A DNA stretch of 64,000 nt from Shewanella donghaensis (GCF_007567505.1 NZ_CP041783.1:4278001-4342000); one strand, 5' to 3'. Shown: positions 44,528-54,484, numbered from the stretch's first letter. The notes: generated from the letters alone by a model not told the origin. Made by a program: numbers and translations.

Positions 44528-46096
44528 TTATTTGCTTGTTTTACGCTTGCGTAATAAATATTTATGAATAAAACCAAATAATATTAATAAGCTGCATAAT
44601 ATCAATAATGGCGTTTGGCCAATACGCTTAAACCATGTTTCCCCATCAAATAAAGGCACATCGGCAACCAGTACTCCCGCTTTAAACTGTGGAAGTTGGT
44701 GAGTGATACGACCTTTGATATCAACCACTGCGGTAACGCCGTTGTTGGTGGCTCTTACTAAAGGGCGCCCCAACTCAATTGCGCGCATTTGGGCTATTTC
44801 CATATGCTGCAGTGGACCGATTGAGTCACCAAACCAGGCATCATTAGACACAGTGAGTAAAAAATCAGTGTCTTTATTCACGTTAGCCCGTAACTGCTCT
44901 GGAAAGACGATTTCGTAACACAAGGCGGGGGCGACTTGATAGCCTAGAGCATTGAGGTTTTTCTGCTCATAAGTACCACGAGCAAATGAGGACATTGGCA
45001 AGTTAAAAAATGGTGCTAATGGGCGTAAAATGGTTTCAAATGGGACGAATTCACCAACGGGTAATAAATGATGTTTCTTATAATCATTAATACCATTTCC
45101 CACATAATCACCTTCAGATTGTTCAGGATGATTAGCATTCCCTAAGACAATAAGAGAGTTATAAAAATCATTCTTTTGCATACTAATAATACCGGTGATG
45201 ATGGCACTATTATTTAAGTTGGCGACTTTATCTGTGTTATGTAAAAAATCGGCTACCATAGATTCTGGGGCTGGTATGGCTGCTTCTGGCCAAATGATGA
45301 TATCAGCATCAAAATTGGGACGACTAAGATCCATGTATTTGAGCAAGGTTGGCCATAATGCATCAGGCTCCCACTTCATACTTTGTGCAATATTACCTTG
45401 AACCAGCGCGACCTTTACCGTTTCATTTCTCGGGGTGATATCAGATATTTTTGGCGCTAAATAGGTACTGATTAACACTAAGCTAAGTATGATGATGGCG
45501 CTAGCAAAACGTTTATATAAAACCAGGACTACACTGCCGCAAAGTAAAGCGATGACATAGCTCAATCCTAGAGCACCAATGACACTGCCAAGCTCCGATA
45601 ACGGCCCTTGAGTTTGACTATAACCTGCCCATAACCAAGGGAAACCTGTTAGCACCCATCCACGCATCCACTCGGTAAATACCCAAAGAGCAGGAAATAA
45701 ACCTAAATAACGAAAGTAAACGTGCCAACTTCGACTGCGCTGAAAATGGGTCAACTTAGCGGTGAGGTAACCGGCCAATGCGGGATATAAAGCCAGGTAA
45801 AAGGCCAGTGAAGCCATAAGCCCCATGGATACGATTAGCGGTAAACCACCAAACGTATCCATGCTGACATGCACCCAGCTAATGCCAAATGCAAAACAGC
45901 CAAATCCGAAACTTAACCAATGAAAGAAGTTTTCTTTAGGGGATAATCTGCGGCTTTGCCATAAAACAAATAGCAATGCAGCAGGATAAAAGGCCCAAAT
46001 AGAGTAAGGAGCAAAGGCAAGTGTGGTTGAAGCACCTGCGACAAATGCTGTCACCATCTTTAATAGTGATGACATAGAGATATTTTTTATTTGCAC
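44528..46096 (-). CDS. lnt: apolipoprotein N-acyltransferase
   Basis: A 522-residue inner-membrane enzyme that adds the third acyl chain to lipoproteins. About eight hydrophobic segments surround a periplasmic nitrilase domain whose triad is visible: WPEAAIPAP (Glu), KHHLLPVGEFVPFE (Lys) and PALCYEIVFPE (Cys). The encoded first codon at 46096 is GTG, four bases from the corC stop; an ATG seven codons later is an alternative and neither has a strong ribosome site. It closes the phoH-ybeY-corC-lnt operon. Confidence 0.97.
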   Translation of the reverse strand: MQIKNISMSSLLKMVTAFVAGASTTLAFAPYSIWAFYPAALLFVLWQSRRLSPKENFFHWLSFGFGCFAFGISWVHVSMDTFGGLPLIVSMGLMASLAFYLALYPALAGYLTAKLTHFQRSRSWHVYFRYLGLFPALWVFTEWMRGWVLTGFPWLWAGYSQTQGPLSELGSVIGALGLSYVIALLCGSVVLVLYKRFASAIIILSLVLISTYLAPKISDITPRNETVKVALVQGNIAQSMKWEPDALWPTLLKYMDLSRPNFDADIIIWPEAAIPAPESMVADFLHNTDKVANLNNSAIITGIISMQKNDFYNSLIVLGNANHPEQSEGDYVGNGINDYKKHHLLPVGEFVPFETILRPLAPFFNLPMSSFARGTYEQKNLNALGYQVAPALCYEIVFPEQLRANVNKDTDFLLTVSNDAWFGDSIGPLQHMEIAQMRAIELGRPLVRATNNGVTAVVDIKGRITHQLPQFKAGVLVADVPLFDGETWFKRIGQTPLLILCSLLILFGFIHKYLLRKRKTSK

Positions 46097-46100
46097 AGAG

Positions 46101-46979
46101 TTAGTCGTCGTTGTCTTCTAGAAGTTTTGGATCAGGTAACTTCACACTTAACTGAATTAAACGTCTTGTATCTGCGTTAGTCACTTTAAATTCAATATTG
46201 TCGATGACGACGCTTTCATTACGTTCTGGCAAATGGCCAAATGCGTGAGAAACTAAGCCGCCAACGGTATCAAACTCTTCATCACTGAATTGCGTACCAC
46301 AAGCTTCATTAAATTCATCAATAGGTGTGCGTGCTTTAATCATAAACACGGTATTACTGATCTTTTTGATTTCCGTATCTTCTACTGAGCTGTGATCGAA
46401 TTCGTCCTCAATCTCACCAACGATTTCTTCCAAGATATCTTCAATGGTGACGAGGCCTGAAACACCGCCATATTCATCAACCACTATGGCCATATGATAT
46501 CGCTGTGAACGGAATTCTTTTAGCAGTACATCGACACGTTTGCTCTCAGGAACAACAACCGCAGGTCGAATAACTTGATGTAGGGAGAATGGCTGTTCTG
46601 ATTGTTTAAAACCATATTTAAGTAAGTCTTTTGCAAGCAAAATACCTTCAATATGATCTTTATCCTCGTTAACCACTGGAAAACGGGAATGTGCAGATTC
46701 GATAACTGTCTTTAGTAACACATCAACGGTGCTATCTATTTGCAATGTGACTATTTGGCTTCTAGGGATCATAATGTCGCGTACTCGCAACCCTGAAACT
46801 TCTAAAACGCCATTCATCATCTCTCGCGTGTCTTCAGTAATTAAATCACGCTCTTCAGCGCCAGCAATTACGTCTACAAGATCTTCGCGATTTTGAGGCT
46901 CGCCCTGAAACATCTGACTAATTTTGTCAATCCAGTTTTTTTTGCGGGCGTTGGTACTCGGGGGGATGTCGTCACTCAT
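46101..46979 (-). CDS. corC: CBS-domain transporter-associated protein CorC (YbeX)
   Basis: A 292-residue cytoplasmic protein with two CBS domains (VRDIMIPRSQIVTLQIDS; HMAIVVDEYGGVSGLVTIEDILEEIVGEIEDEFD) and a C-terminal CorC_HlyC domain (DEEFDTVGGLVSHAFGHLP). It has been linked to magnesium and cobalt efflux and, more recently, to ribosome function. It lies between ybeY and lnt as in E. coli. Confidence 0.96.
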   Translation of the reverse strand: MSDDIPPSTNARKKNWIDKISQMFQGEPQNREDLVDVIAGAEERDLITEDTREMMNGVLEVSGLRVRDIMIPRSQIVTLQIDSTVDVLLKTVIESAHSRFPVVNEDKDHIEGILLAKDLLKYGFKQSEQPFSLHQVIRPAVVVPESKRVDVLLKEFRSQRYHMAIVVDEYGGVSGLVTIEDILEEIVGEIEDEFDHSSVEDTEIKKISNTVFMIKARTPIDEFNEACGTQFSDEEFDTVGGLVSHAFGHLPERNESVVIDNIEFKVTNADTRRLIQLSVKLPDPKLLEDNDD

Positions 46980-47029
46980 AATATTTTACTAAATCAAAGA
47001 AAACATGTTTATGCCGTCTTGTGATTTAT

Positions 47030-47494
47030 TTACGCTTCCTTATATGGATTTGAAAAACCTAAGCCTTCAATGAGTTGAGTCTCTAATGACTCCATTTCTT
47101 CAGCTTCATTGTCGATAATATGGTCATAACCTAGCAAATGCAAGCAGCCGTGGATGACCATATGGGCCCAATGTGCAACAAGGGGCTTATTCTGTTGATT
47201 TGCTTCAAGTTCTACAACCTCAACACTAATGATGAGATCGCCTAATAGCGGTAGCTCTATCCCTGGAGGCGCTTCAAAGGGGAAAGACAATACATTAGTC
47301 GGCTTGTCTTTACCACGGTAAGTATTGTTAAGCTGCTGGCTTTCACTATTCTCAACGATTCTGATTGTGAGTTCAGCTTGCTCCATGGTATTGCCAAGCG
47401 CTGTTCTAACCCACAATTCAAACTCAGCTTGAGTGGGTAACTTACTGGTATCTTCCACAGCAATTTGCAGATCTAATTCAAGCTCAAGACTCAT
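47030..47494 (-). CDS. ybeY: endoribonuclease YbeY
   Basis: A 154-residue metal-dependent RNase that acts in 16S rRNA 3' end maturation and 70S quality control. The zinc site HGCLHLLGYDH and the RGKDKPTNVLSFPFE motif are both present. It overlaps the 3' end of the phoH gene by 11 bp, so the two are coupled. Confidence 0.97.
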   Translation of the reverse strand: MSLELELDLQIAVEDTSKLPTQAEFELWVRTALGNTMEQAELTIRIVENSESQQLNNTYRGKDKPTNVLSFPFEAPPGIELPLLGDLIISVEVVELEANQQNKPLVAHWAHMVIHGCLHLLGYDHIIDNEAEEMESLETQLIEGLGFSNPYKEA

Positions 47495-48635
47495 TGTTAA
47501 TCGCTCCGTCTTTGCTTATTTCAATCTGACTTATAGGGAGATTTCCTGCAGATGCATTTTCAGTTGAGGCTTTTTCTGCAGTGGTATTAGCCATTTGTTC
47601 ATTTAAGGCATTTTGGCGTTGTTTATATTGACGCTCTTTTTCAGCCTTTAATGCCAGCTCTTTACTGTCAAATGCTTCATAAGCTTCCACGATTCTGGCG
47701 ACAATAGGGTGTCGCACAACATCTTGTGAGACAAAGAAGTTAAAGCTAATGTCATCCACTTCACTCAACACTTCAATAGCTTGGCGAAGACCTGACTTTT
47801 GACTGCGAGGTAAATCAATCTGGGTAATGTCACCAGTGATAACCGCTTTTGAGTTAAAACCAATCCGGGTTAAGAACATTTTCATTTGTTCTACCGTGGT
47901 ATTTTGGCTTTCATCTAAAATAACAAAAGCATCGTTAAGGGTTCGGCCGCGCATATAGGCTAATGGCGCGACTTCAATAACATTTTGCTCAAGTAATTTT
48001 TCGACCTTTTCAAAGCCCATCATCTCAAACAAAGCATCATAAAGAGGGCGTAAATAGGGGTCGACTTTTTGACTTAAATCACCCGGAAGAAACCCTAGCT
48101 TCTCACCCGCTTCAACAGCTGGGCGAGTCAGTAATATGCGTCTAACTTCTTGTCGTTCAAGTGCATCAACAGCGGCAGCGACAGCAAGATAGGTTTTACC
48201 TGTTCCAGCTGGGCCTACACCAAATGTGATGTCATGCTTAGCCATGTTAGCCACATAAACCGACTGATTTGGATTGCGTGGTTTAATGATGCCGCGCTTG
48301 GTTTTAATATGTAGCGTGTCATCTTCAGCTGACGAGTGAGCTTCAAGATTGATAACTTCTTGAATAGCTAAATGTACCCGTTCAGGTTCTAAATCTGGGG
48401 TGCTACCTTTAACAGTTTGTGTCTCTATATATAGCTGCTTTAGTAGGTTATTTGTGTTGAATGCATGCCTAGGTAGGCCAACGATGGTGAAATGGTTGTT
48501 CTTGTGGATAATCTCAACACCTAAACGGCGTTCAAGTTGCTTAATGTTATCGTCATATGGACCACATAATGAGGCAAGTCTTCGATTCTCTGAAGGCTCG
48601 AGATATAAATTCATGGTAGTGACTTTAGTGGACAA
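47484..48635 (-). CDS. ybeZ: PhoH-like ATPase (YbeZ)
   Basis: A 383-residue P-loop ATPase that works with YbeY. Walker A is GPAGTGKTYLAVAAA and Walker B is the DAFVILDESQNT segment. The first codon is a TTG at 48635 with GGAG at good spacing; the ATG at codon 8 has no better site, and MSTKVTTMNLYLEPSEN aligns with the E. coli N-terminus either way. The C-terminal 45 residues (Ala/Ser/Glu-rich) extend past the ATPase core. Confidence 0.95.
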   Translation of the reverse strand: MSTKVTTMNLYLEPSENRRLASLCGPYDDNIKQLERRLGVEIIHKNNHFTIVGLPRHAFNTNNLLKQLYIETQTVKGSTPDLEPERVHLAIQEVINLEAHSSAEDDTLHIKTKRGIIKPRNPNQSVYVANMAKHDITFGVGPAGTGKTYLAVAAAVDALERQEVRRILLTRPAVEAGEKLGFLPGDLSQKVDPYLRPLYDALFEMMGFEKVEKLLEQNVIEVAPLAYMRGRTLNDAFVILDESQNTTVEQMKMFLTRIGFNSKAVITGDITQIDLPRSQKSGLRQAIEVLSEVDDISFNFFVSQDVVRHPIVARIVEAYEAFDSKELALKAEKERQYKQRQNALNEQMANTTAEKASTENASAGNLPISQIEISKDGAINNES

Positions 48636-48708
48636 AAATAATGCTCCAAAAGAAAATGAATGCTAAATAAGTGGCTGTTAAAATACCACGGTATTAACTT
48701 AAAAGCAC

Positions 48709-48737
48709 AATAAAGGCGGCTCGAGGCCGCCTTTATT
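48709..48737 (-). terminator. terminator of miaB
   Basis: AATAAAGGCGGC and GCCGCCTTTATT are perfect complements around TCGAG. It separates miaB from the downstream ybeZ operon. Confidence 0.85.
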
Positions 48738-48779
48738 AACGAATGATAATCTTTGTTACAGATATCACTGCAATGACAA

Positions 48780-50210
48780 TTAACCCGCTGGGTTAAATTG
48801 GGTCACGCCGATTTCATCATCAGTTTTATGTTTTGCTACGATATCAGAAGGTCGTAAGCTACGACGTAAATCCATTTCATCTTCACCACGGATAAATGTA
48901 CCACGTAGCGAGTTGGTATAAACGTCAACAATTTCAACGTCAACAAATCCGCCAATACACTTAGGATCAGCTTCAAAATTCACGACACGGTTGTTTTCAG
49001 TACGGCCGCGAAGTTCCATTGGATTCTTAACTGAAGGGCCTTCAACAAGAATACGTTGAACTGTACCTAACATTTGACGGCTGTAGCGCATCGCTTGTTG
49101 AGTAATACGATCTTGAAGAATCGCTAAACGCTTTTTCTTCTCTTCCATTGTGACATCATCAGGTAAGTCAGCTGCTGGTGTACCTGGACGCGCACTGTAG
49201 ATAAAGCTGAAACTGTGATCAAAGCTTACGTCTTCGATTAACTTCATCGTATCTTCAAAGTCAGCATTTGATTCACCAGGGAAACCAATAATGAAGTCAG
49301 AACTGATTTGGATATCAGGACGGGCTTTACGTAAGCGGCGAATAATAGACTTATATTCGATTGCCATGTGGCCACGTTTCATATTGGTTAGAATGCGATC
49401 CGAACCTGATTGCACTGGTAAATGTAAGAAGCTCACCAATTCTGGCGTGTCTTCATACACATCAACAATATCTTGTGAAAATTCAATCGGGTTACTTGTG
49501 GTAAAGCGAACGCGGTCAATACCATCGATTGAAGCAACTAAGCGCAATAACTCTGCGAATGTGCAGATATCATCGTCATGGGTAGCACCGCGAAAAGCAT
49601 TCACATTTTGACCAAGAAGGTTTACTTCACGTACACCTTGCTCTGCAAGTTGTGCGATTTCTAAAATGACATCATCAGCAGGGCGGCTTACTTCTTCACC
49701 ACGAGTATATGGCACTACACAGAAAGAGCAGTACTTACTGCAACCTTCCATAATAGACACAAATGCAGATGGACCATCAGCTCTAGGCTCAGGTAGACGA
49801 TCGAATTTCTCGATTTCAGGGAAACTCACATCAATAACCGCTTTATCGCCATTATTAATTTGAGTAATCATTTCTGGTAAACGATGCAGAGTTTGTGGCC
49901 CGAAAATAATATCGACACACTGTGCACGGTCTTTAATGGCTTTACCTTCTTGCGAGGCAACACAACCACCCACACCGATAATTAAATTAGGATTTTTATC
50001 TTTTAAGGTTTTCCAGCGACCAAGCTGATGAAACACTTTTTCCTGCGCTTTTTCGCGAATTGAGCATGTGTTAAGTAGCAGTACGTCTGCTTCTTCAGCA
50101 TTCTCAGTCAAGGTATAACCCTGAGCATCGTCCAGCAAGTCAGCCATTTTAGATGAATCGTACTCGTTCATCTGACAGCCCCAGGTTTTTATGTGTAGTT
50201 TTTTACTCAT
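48780..50210 (-). CDS. miaB: tRNA-2-methylthio-N6-dimethylallyladenosine synthase
   Basis: A 476-residue radical SAM methylthiotransferase that modifies A37 of tRNAs reading UNN codons. The N-terminal cluster cysteines are in WGCQMNEYDS, NTCSIREKAQ and GVGGCVASQE; the radical SAM motif is CSKYCSFC; a TRAM domain ends the protein (GRTENNRVVNFEADP). It is divergent from ubiF across a hypothetical gene. Confidence 0.98.
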   Translation of the reverse strand: MSKKLHIKTWGCQMNEYDSSKMADLLDDAQGYTLTENAEEADVLLLNTCSIREKAQEKVFHQLGRWKTLKDKNPNLIIGVGGCVASQEGKAIKDRAQCVDIIFGPQTLHRLPEMITQINNGDKAVIDVSFPEIEKFDRLPEPRADGPSAFVSIMEGCSKYCSFCVVPYTRGEEVSRPADDVILEIAQLAEQGVREVNLLGQNVNAFRGATHDDDICTFAELLRLVASIDGIDRVRFTTSNPIEFSQDIVDVYEDTPELVSFLHLPVQSGSDRILTNMKRGHMAIEYKSIIRRLRKARPDIQISSDFIIGFPGESNADFEDTMKLIEDVSFDHSFSFIYSARPGTPAADLPDDVTMEEKKKRLAILQDRITQQAMRYSRQMLGTVQRILVEGPSVKNPMELRGRTENNRVVNFEADPKCIGGFVDVEIVDVYTNSLRGTFIRGEDEMDLRRSLRPSDIVAKHKTDDEIGVTQFNPAG

Positions 50211-50258
50211 CAGTTACGCCGTTCTATTACCACAGAAAAATAGCCGAGTATTTTAACT

Positions 50259-50288
50259 GCACAAAGGCTCGCTGGCTAGCCTTTGTGC
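50259..50288 (-). terminator. hairpin after a hypothetical gene
   Basis: GCACAAAGGCT and AGCCTTTGTGC are perfect 11-base complements around eight bases. On the minus strand it follows the stop at 50303 and is only followed by a weak A/T tract. Confidence 0.5.
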
Positions 50289-50302
50289 ACACTAAGTCAG
50301 CA

Positions 50303-50731
50303 TTATTCTGAAATCTCCAATACCCCTATATTTTCAGGGTATTTATCTATTAGGGCTAACTCGTTTGATTGATTAGCAAAAAAACCAAACTCTTTGGCCA
50401 TAGTGAGGTTATTAAACCTTGCTTGAACAATTATTTTTTGGGCTAGCTCTCGATTAAAGTGTGTAAGCATTTCCGTGGTTTGTTCATATAAGGCATAATC
50501 AAAGGCTGAACGATGAATGACGGTAATGGTTTCCATCGATTGCGTTTCAGCTTTATTTTGCATTAATGATTGCGCTTGTGATGCGATTGGAACCATAGCG
50601 GCTATTGTGATAACGCCAGCAACAAGATATCGGCTTATCTTTTTGTAGAAAAGGCCGTGTGCTGGTTCATGACTTAACGTTAACTGGTTGCTAATTGAAC
50701 TAGATTGTAAATAGGTTTTAAGACTCAACAT
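50303..50731 (-). CDS. hypothetical membrane-anchored or exported protein
   Basis: A 142-residue protein I do not recognise. The ATG at 50731 has AGAGGA five bases upstream; the frame extends 13 codons further without a site. Residues about 30-55 form one hydrophobic segment (ISRYLVAGVITIAAMVPIASQAQ) after a long polar N-tail, like an inefficient signal or an anchor with a cleavable AQA site. The rest (SAFDYALYEQTTEMLTHFNRELAQK, ARFNNLTMAKEF) is helical and would be periplasmic. It lies between miaB and ubiF, where E. coli has no equivalent. Confidence 0.6.
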   Translation of the reverse strand: MLSLKTYLQSSSISNQLTLSHEPAHGLFYKKISRYLVAGVITIAAMVPIASQAQSLMQNKAETQSMETITVIHRSAFDYALYEQTTEMLTHFNRELAQKIIVQARFNNLTMAKEFGFFANQSNELALIDKYPENIGVLEISE

Positions 50732-51013
50732 ACTATCCTCTCTTACCTTGTTATCAGGAATATTGTACAAGGTGTTTTCATTAGACAGTTAGAGTATATG
50801 CAGGGATTTACAGGCTATTGATTCGTCATTGTAAGCAGGTGTTGCTCATCCTCTATATAGAAACATATCGACACGATTGAGCAGTTACAGACATCTTTGT
50901 ACATATTTTGAACGCATATTTATTCGTTTTAGTTTATTGGTTTTCGTCATTTAAGTTACTTATTCTAGTTTTGCGATTTTAGACTTACGGCTTCTTATTA
51001 AGGTAGATATACA

Positions 51014-52255
51014 ATGCAGCAAACATCAAACGTAGTTGAATATGATGTCGTCATCGTTGGCGGTGGCATGGTCGGCGCAGCTGTGGCAGTGGGTTTAGGC
51101 CAGCTGGGTTTAAATGTGGCGATGATTGAAGCATACCAACCTAAAGCGTATTTACCTGAACAACCATTAGATCTTCGAGTGTCTGCCATCAGTGTTGCAT
51201 CTGAGCAATTACTTGAACGCTTAGGCGTGATGGAGCAATTACGCACTATGCGCCATGTTGCTTATAAAGGCTTAGAAACCTGGGAGATGGATGATTTTAT
51301 TACCCGCTTTCATGCCGATCAAATCGGCGAATCACACTTAGGCTACTTTTTTGAAAATCGCTTAATTCAACTCAGTCTTTGGCAGCAAATAGACACTATG
51401 GATAACGTGCATTGCTATTGCCCTGATAGCGTTGCTACGTTCGAACGTATTGAAATGAGCAATAGTGACGTTAAATCACTGTCTCAGGGTATTCAGGGTA
51501 TTCAGGGTATTAAAGTGACGCTTAAAAGTGGTGTGGAATTAACTGCGTCATTATTAGTGGGCGCTGATGGTGCAAATTCACAAGTAAGACAATGGGCTGG
51601 CATTGGTATTACTGGTTGGGATTATGCTCAATCAGCCATGCTTATTAATGTTGAAACAGCAACTGAACAGCAAGATATCACTTGGCAACAGTTTACCCCA
51701 CAGGGGCCACGCTCATTACTGCCATTACCGGGCAATAACGCTTCCTTAGTTTGGTATGACAGTAATAGTCGCATTAAACAGCTTATGCAGCTTAATCATA
51801 AGCAACTGGCTGAACAAATTAAGCTTAACTTTCCATCAAGGCTTGATCCGAACTTTACCGTTATAGATAGAGGCAGTTTTCCGCTGACAAGACGTCATGC
51901 CCAAGACTATTGCCGAGATAATATTGTCATTCTTGGGGATGCTGCGCACACCATCAATCCGCTAGCAGGGCAGGGCGTCAATATTGGTTTTAAAGATGTT
52001 GATGTGTTGATAGCGACGATTGCCGATGCGGTAGGTAATGACAAACCTTGGTGGACAGAATCATGTTTGAAGCAATATCAATGTAAACGTTATAGCGATA
52101 ATTTATTGATGATGTCAGCAATGGATGCTTTTTATGCTGGCTTTAGTAATGACTTATTGCCTGTGAAACTATTGAGAAACGGATTGTTGAAATTAGCTAA
52201 TCACGATAATCCAATCAAGAAAAAAGTGCTTAAGTACGCGCTTGGGCTTGTTTAA
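51014..52255 (+). CDS. ubiF: ubiquinone-pathway FAD-dependent hydroxylase (UbiF/UbiH family)
   Basis: A 413-residue flavoprotein monooxygenase. The FAD motif VVIVGGGMVGAAVAVGLGQLG opens the protein, VGADGANSQVRQWAGI (GADG) is the second motif, and ILGDAAHTINPLAGQGVNIGFKDV is the third. Its position next to miaB and the tRNA array matches E. coli ubiF, the C6 hydroxylase of ubiquinone synthesis, though UbiH-type paralogues share these motifs. Residues near 160 hold a GIQGIQGIK run coded by three copies of a 9-bp repeat. AAGG lies about ten bases before the ATG. Confidence 0.88.
   Translation: MQQTSNVVEYDVVIVGGGMVGAAVAVGLGQLGLNVAMIEAYQPKAYLPEQPLDLRVSAISVASEQLLERLGVMEQLRTMRHVAYKGLETWEMDDFITRFHADQIGESHLGYFFENRLIQLSLWQQIDTMDNVHCYCPDSVATFERIEMSNSDVKSLSQGIQGIQGIKVTLKSGVELTASLLVGADGANSQVRQWAGIGITGWDYAQSAMLINVETATEQQDITWQQFTPQGPRSLLPLPGNNASLVWYDSNSRIKQLMQLNHKQLAEQIKLNFPSRLDPNFTVIDRGSFPLTRRHAQDYCRDNIVILGDAAHTINPLAGQGVNIGFKDVDVLIATIADAVGNDKPWWTESCLKQYQCKRYSDNLLMMSAMDAFYAGFSNDLLPVKLLRNGLLKLANHDNPIKKKVLKYALGLV
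51486..51514 (+). repeat. 9-bp in-frame tandem repeat inside the ubiF-like gene
   Basis: CAGGGTATT occurs three times back to back, coding three Gln-Gly-Ile units. Since the period is nine, gain or loss of copies keeps the reading frame. Confidence 0.85.
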
Positions 52256-52527
52256 ATTTGCTCTAGTGTGTTTTAGCTAAACTCCTTTCCAACGCCTTGC
52301 TTTATTACCGTGCTTAATGGGATTTACTTTATCAATTACTGTTATTAACAGTTCCAAAGTGAATTCCATTGGCGCTATTTTTCACTCTGCATTTGTTGAG
52401 TTCTGTTTTGAGTGTTAAAATGCCGCGCTTTCGTGCAATCAAATCATTATTTTTTGGTCTATTACTTATATAGGTCTGGGTAAATATTGCTGTTGCGCGG
52501 TCATTTAACCACTGAAATTGAGTGCTA

Positions 52528-53115
52528 ATGAGTCAAATTAAACTAATTGTCGGCCTTGCCAACCCTGGTGCGGAATACGCCCAAACTCGTCATAATGCTG
52601 GTGCATGGTATGTACAAGAGTTAGCTCGTTTATGTGGAGCAACGTTAGCGCCTGATAGTAAATACTTTGGTTTAACCGCTAGAGTGACTATTGATGGTAA
52701 AGATGTACGATTACTTATTCCTACTACTTTTATGAATTTAAGTGGTAAGTCAGTCGGTGCCCTAGCGAACTTTTTTCGGATTTTACCTGAAGAAATATTA
52801 GTGGCACACGACGAACTGGACATGGAACCGGGCGTTGCTAAGTTTAAGCTTGGTGGCGGTCACGGTGGTCATAACGGATTAAAAGATATTATTGCTAAGC
52901 TGGCTAATGAAAAAGGCTTTCACCGATTACGTATTGGTATTGGTCATCCTGGAGATAAAAATCGCGTCAGTGGTTATGTCTTGGGTAAAGCGCCGGCAAG
53001 CGATCAAGAAAAAATGGATGCAGCGATAGATGAAGCGGTGCGATCCACTGAAATACTACTTAAAGAAGACATGGCGAAAGCGATGAACAGATTACACACA
53101 TTTAAAGCGGAATAG
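52528..53115 (+). CDS. pth: peptidyl-tRNA hydrolase
   Basis: A 195-residue enzyme that releases tRNA from stalled peptidyl-tRNA. The catalytic His is in YAQTRHNAGAW, the catalytic Asp in VAHDELDMEPG, and GGGHGGHNGLKDI and RLRIGIGHPG are family motifs. I use the ATG at 52528 (MSQIKLIVGLANPG); a GTG two codons before is also in frame. It is followed by ychF, the conserved pair. Confidence 0.98.
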   Translation: MSQIKLIVGLANPGAEYAQTRHNAGAWYVQELARLCGATLAPDSKYFGLTARVTIDGKDVRLLIPTTFMNLSGKSVGALANFFRILPEEILVAHDELDMEPGVAKFKLGGGHGGHNGLKDIIAKLANEKGFHRLRIGIGHPGDKNRVSGYVLGKAPASDQEKMDAAIDEAVRSTEILLKEDMAKAMNRLHTFKAE

Positions 53116-53189
53116 TTTACGCGCTTTAGATATTGAATTGACACACTCACCACTATTACGGTGAGTTTAATTATATAAAGGTAAAGATC

Positions 53190-54281
53190 ATGGGTTTTAA
53201 ATGCGGCATTGTTGGTTTGCCAAACGTTGGTAAGTCAACACTATTTAATGCGTTAACTGAAGCAGGCATTGAAGCTGCTAACTTCCCGTTTTGTACTATT
53301 GAGCCAAATACGGGTGTAGTGCCAGTACCTGATGCTCGTCTAGAAGCATTAGCAGCGATTGTTAATCCTGAACGCATTTTACCAACGACAATGGAATTTG
53401 TTGATATTGCAGGTCTAGTAGCCGGTGCATCTAAAGGTGAAGGCTTAGGTAATAAATTCTTAGCTAACATTCGTGAAACTGATGCGATTGGTCATGTTGT
53501 ACGTTGCTTTGAAGATGAAAACATTGTTCACGTTGCTAACAAGATTGACCCAGCTGGCGATATCGAAGTGATTAACACTGAGCTTGCTTTAGCGGATTTA
53601 GATAGCGTAGAACGTGCTATCTTCCGTCAGCAAAAGCGCGCTAAAGGCGGCGATCAAGATGCTAAGTTTGAAGTTGAAATACTCGAAAAAATGCGTCCAA
53701 TCTTAGATCAAGGCCAAATGTTACGTTCAATGGATTTAACCAAAGAAGAAGTAGCAGCCATTGCTTACTTAAACTTCTTAACGTTAAAGCCAACTATGTA
53801 CATTGCTAACGTAGCAGAAGATGGCTTTGAAAATAATCCACATCTTGATGTTGTTAAAGCGATTGCTGCGACAGAAAATGCGGTTGTTGTGCCAGTTTGT
53901 GCTGCTATTGAGTCAGAGCTTGCTGAAATGGACGCTGAAGAGCGTACAGAGTTTATGGCTGACCTTGGTCTTGAAGAGTCTGGCCTTGATCGCGTTATCC
54001 GTGGTGGTTATGAGTTACTCGACTTACAAACTTACTTTACTGCTGGTGTTAAAGAAGTAAGAGCATGGACTGTGCCTGTTGGTGCTAGTGCGCCACAAGC
54101 TGCTGGTGTTATCCATACTGACTTTGAACGCGGGTTTATTCGTGCTCAAGTTATGGCTTATGACGACTTTATCGAGTTTAAAGGTGAAGCTGGCGCTAAA
54201 GATGCAGGTAAATTACGTGTAGAAGGTAAAACTTATATCGTTAAAGATGGCGATGTAATGCATTTCTTGTTCAACGTATAA
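53190..54281 (+). CDS. ychF: redox-regulated ATPase YchF (Obg family)
   Basis: A 363-residue P-loop protein that binds the ribosome and hydrolyses ATP rather than GTP. The P-loop is GLPNVGKSTLFNAL and the G4 motif differs from NKxD (ANVAEDGF), which explains the ATP preference. A TGS domain forms the C-terminus (TYFTAGVKEVRAWTV, GDVMHFLFNV). AAAGG lies eight bases before the ATG. It follows pth. Confidence 0.98.
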   Translation: MGFKCGIVGLPNVGKSTLFNALTEAGIEAANFPFCTIEPNTGVVPVPDARLEALAAIVNPERILPTTMEFVDIAGLVAGASKGEGLGNKFLANIRETDAIGHVVRCFEDENIVHVANKIDPAGDIEVINTELALADLDSVERAIFRQQKRAKGGDQDAKFEVEILEKMRPILDQGQMLRSMDLTKEEVAAIAYLNFLTLKPTMYIANVAEDGFENNPHLDVVKAIAATENAVVVPVCAAIESELAEMDAEERTEFMADLGLEESGLDRVIRGGYELLDLQTYFTAGVKEVRAWTVPVGASAPQAAGVIHTDFERGFIRAQVMAYDDFIEFKGEAGAKDAGKLRVEGKTYIVKDGDVMHFLFNV

Positions 54282-54416
54282 AAGTTTTTTCAGGCTATAA
54301 TTAGCTATTCAAGGAGTCGAGGTTAACTTTAGTGGTGGTTTTTGTCGATTTGGCATGCAGTTTGGTGAACTTATAGCCGAACAGTAGCAAATGATGAAAT
54401 TAGCTAAAAAAAGCAG

Positions 54417-54445
54417 TTGACCTCGATACCTCGAATAAGCATAAT
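54417..54445 (+). promoter_or_regulatory. sigma-70 promoter of the tRNA operon
   Basis: TTGACC (-35, 54417-54422) and CATAAT (-10, 54440-54445) are 17 bases apart. The -10 is followed by ACGCCCCG, a GC-rich discriminator typical of stable-RNA promoters under stringent control. Confidence 0.85.
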
Positions 54446-54484
54446 ACGCCCCGTCCTCACAACGAGGGCAAAGAAAAACATAGT

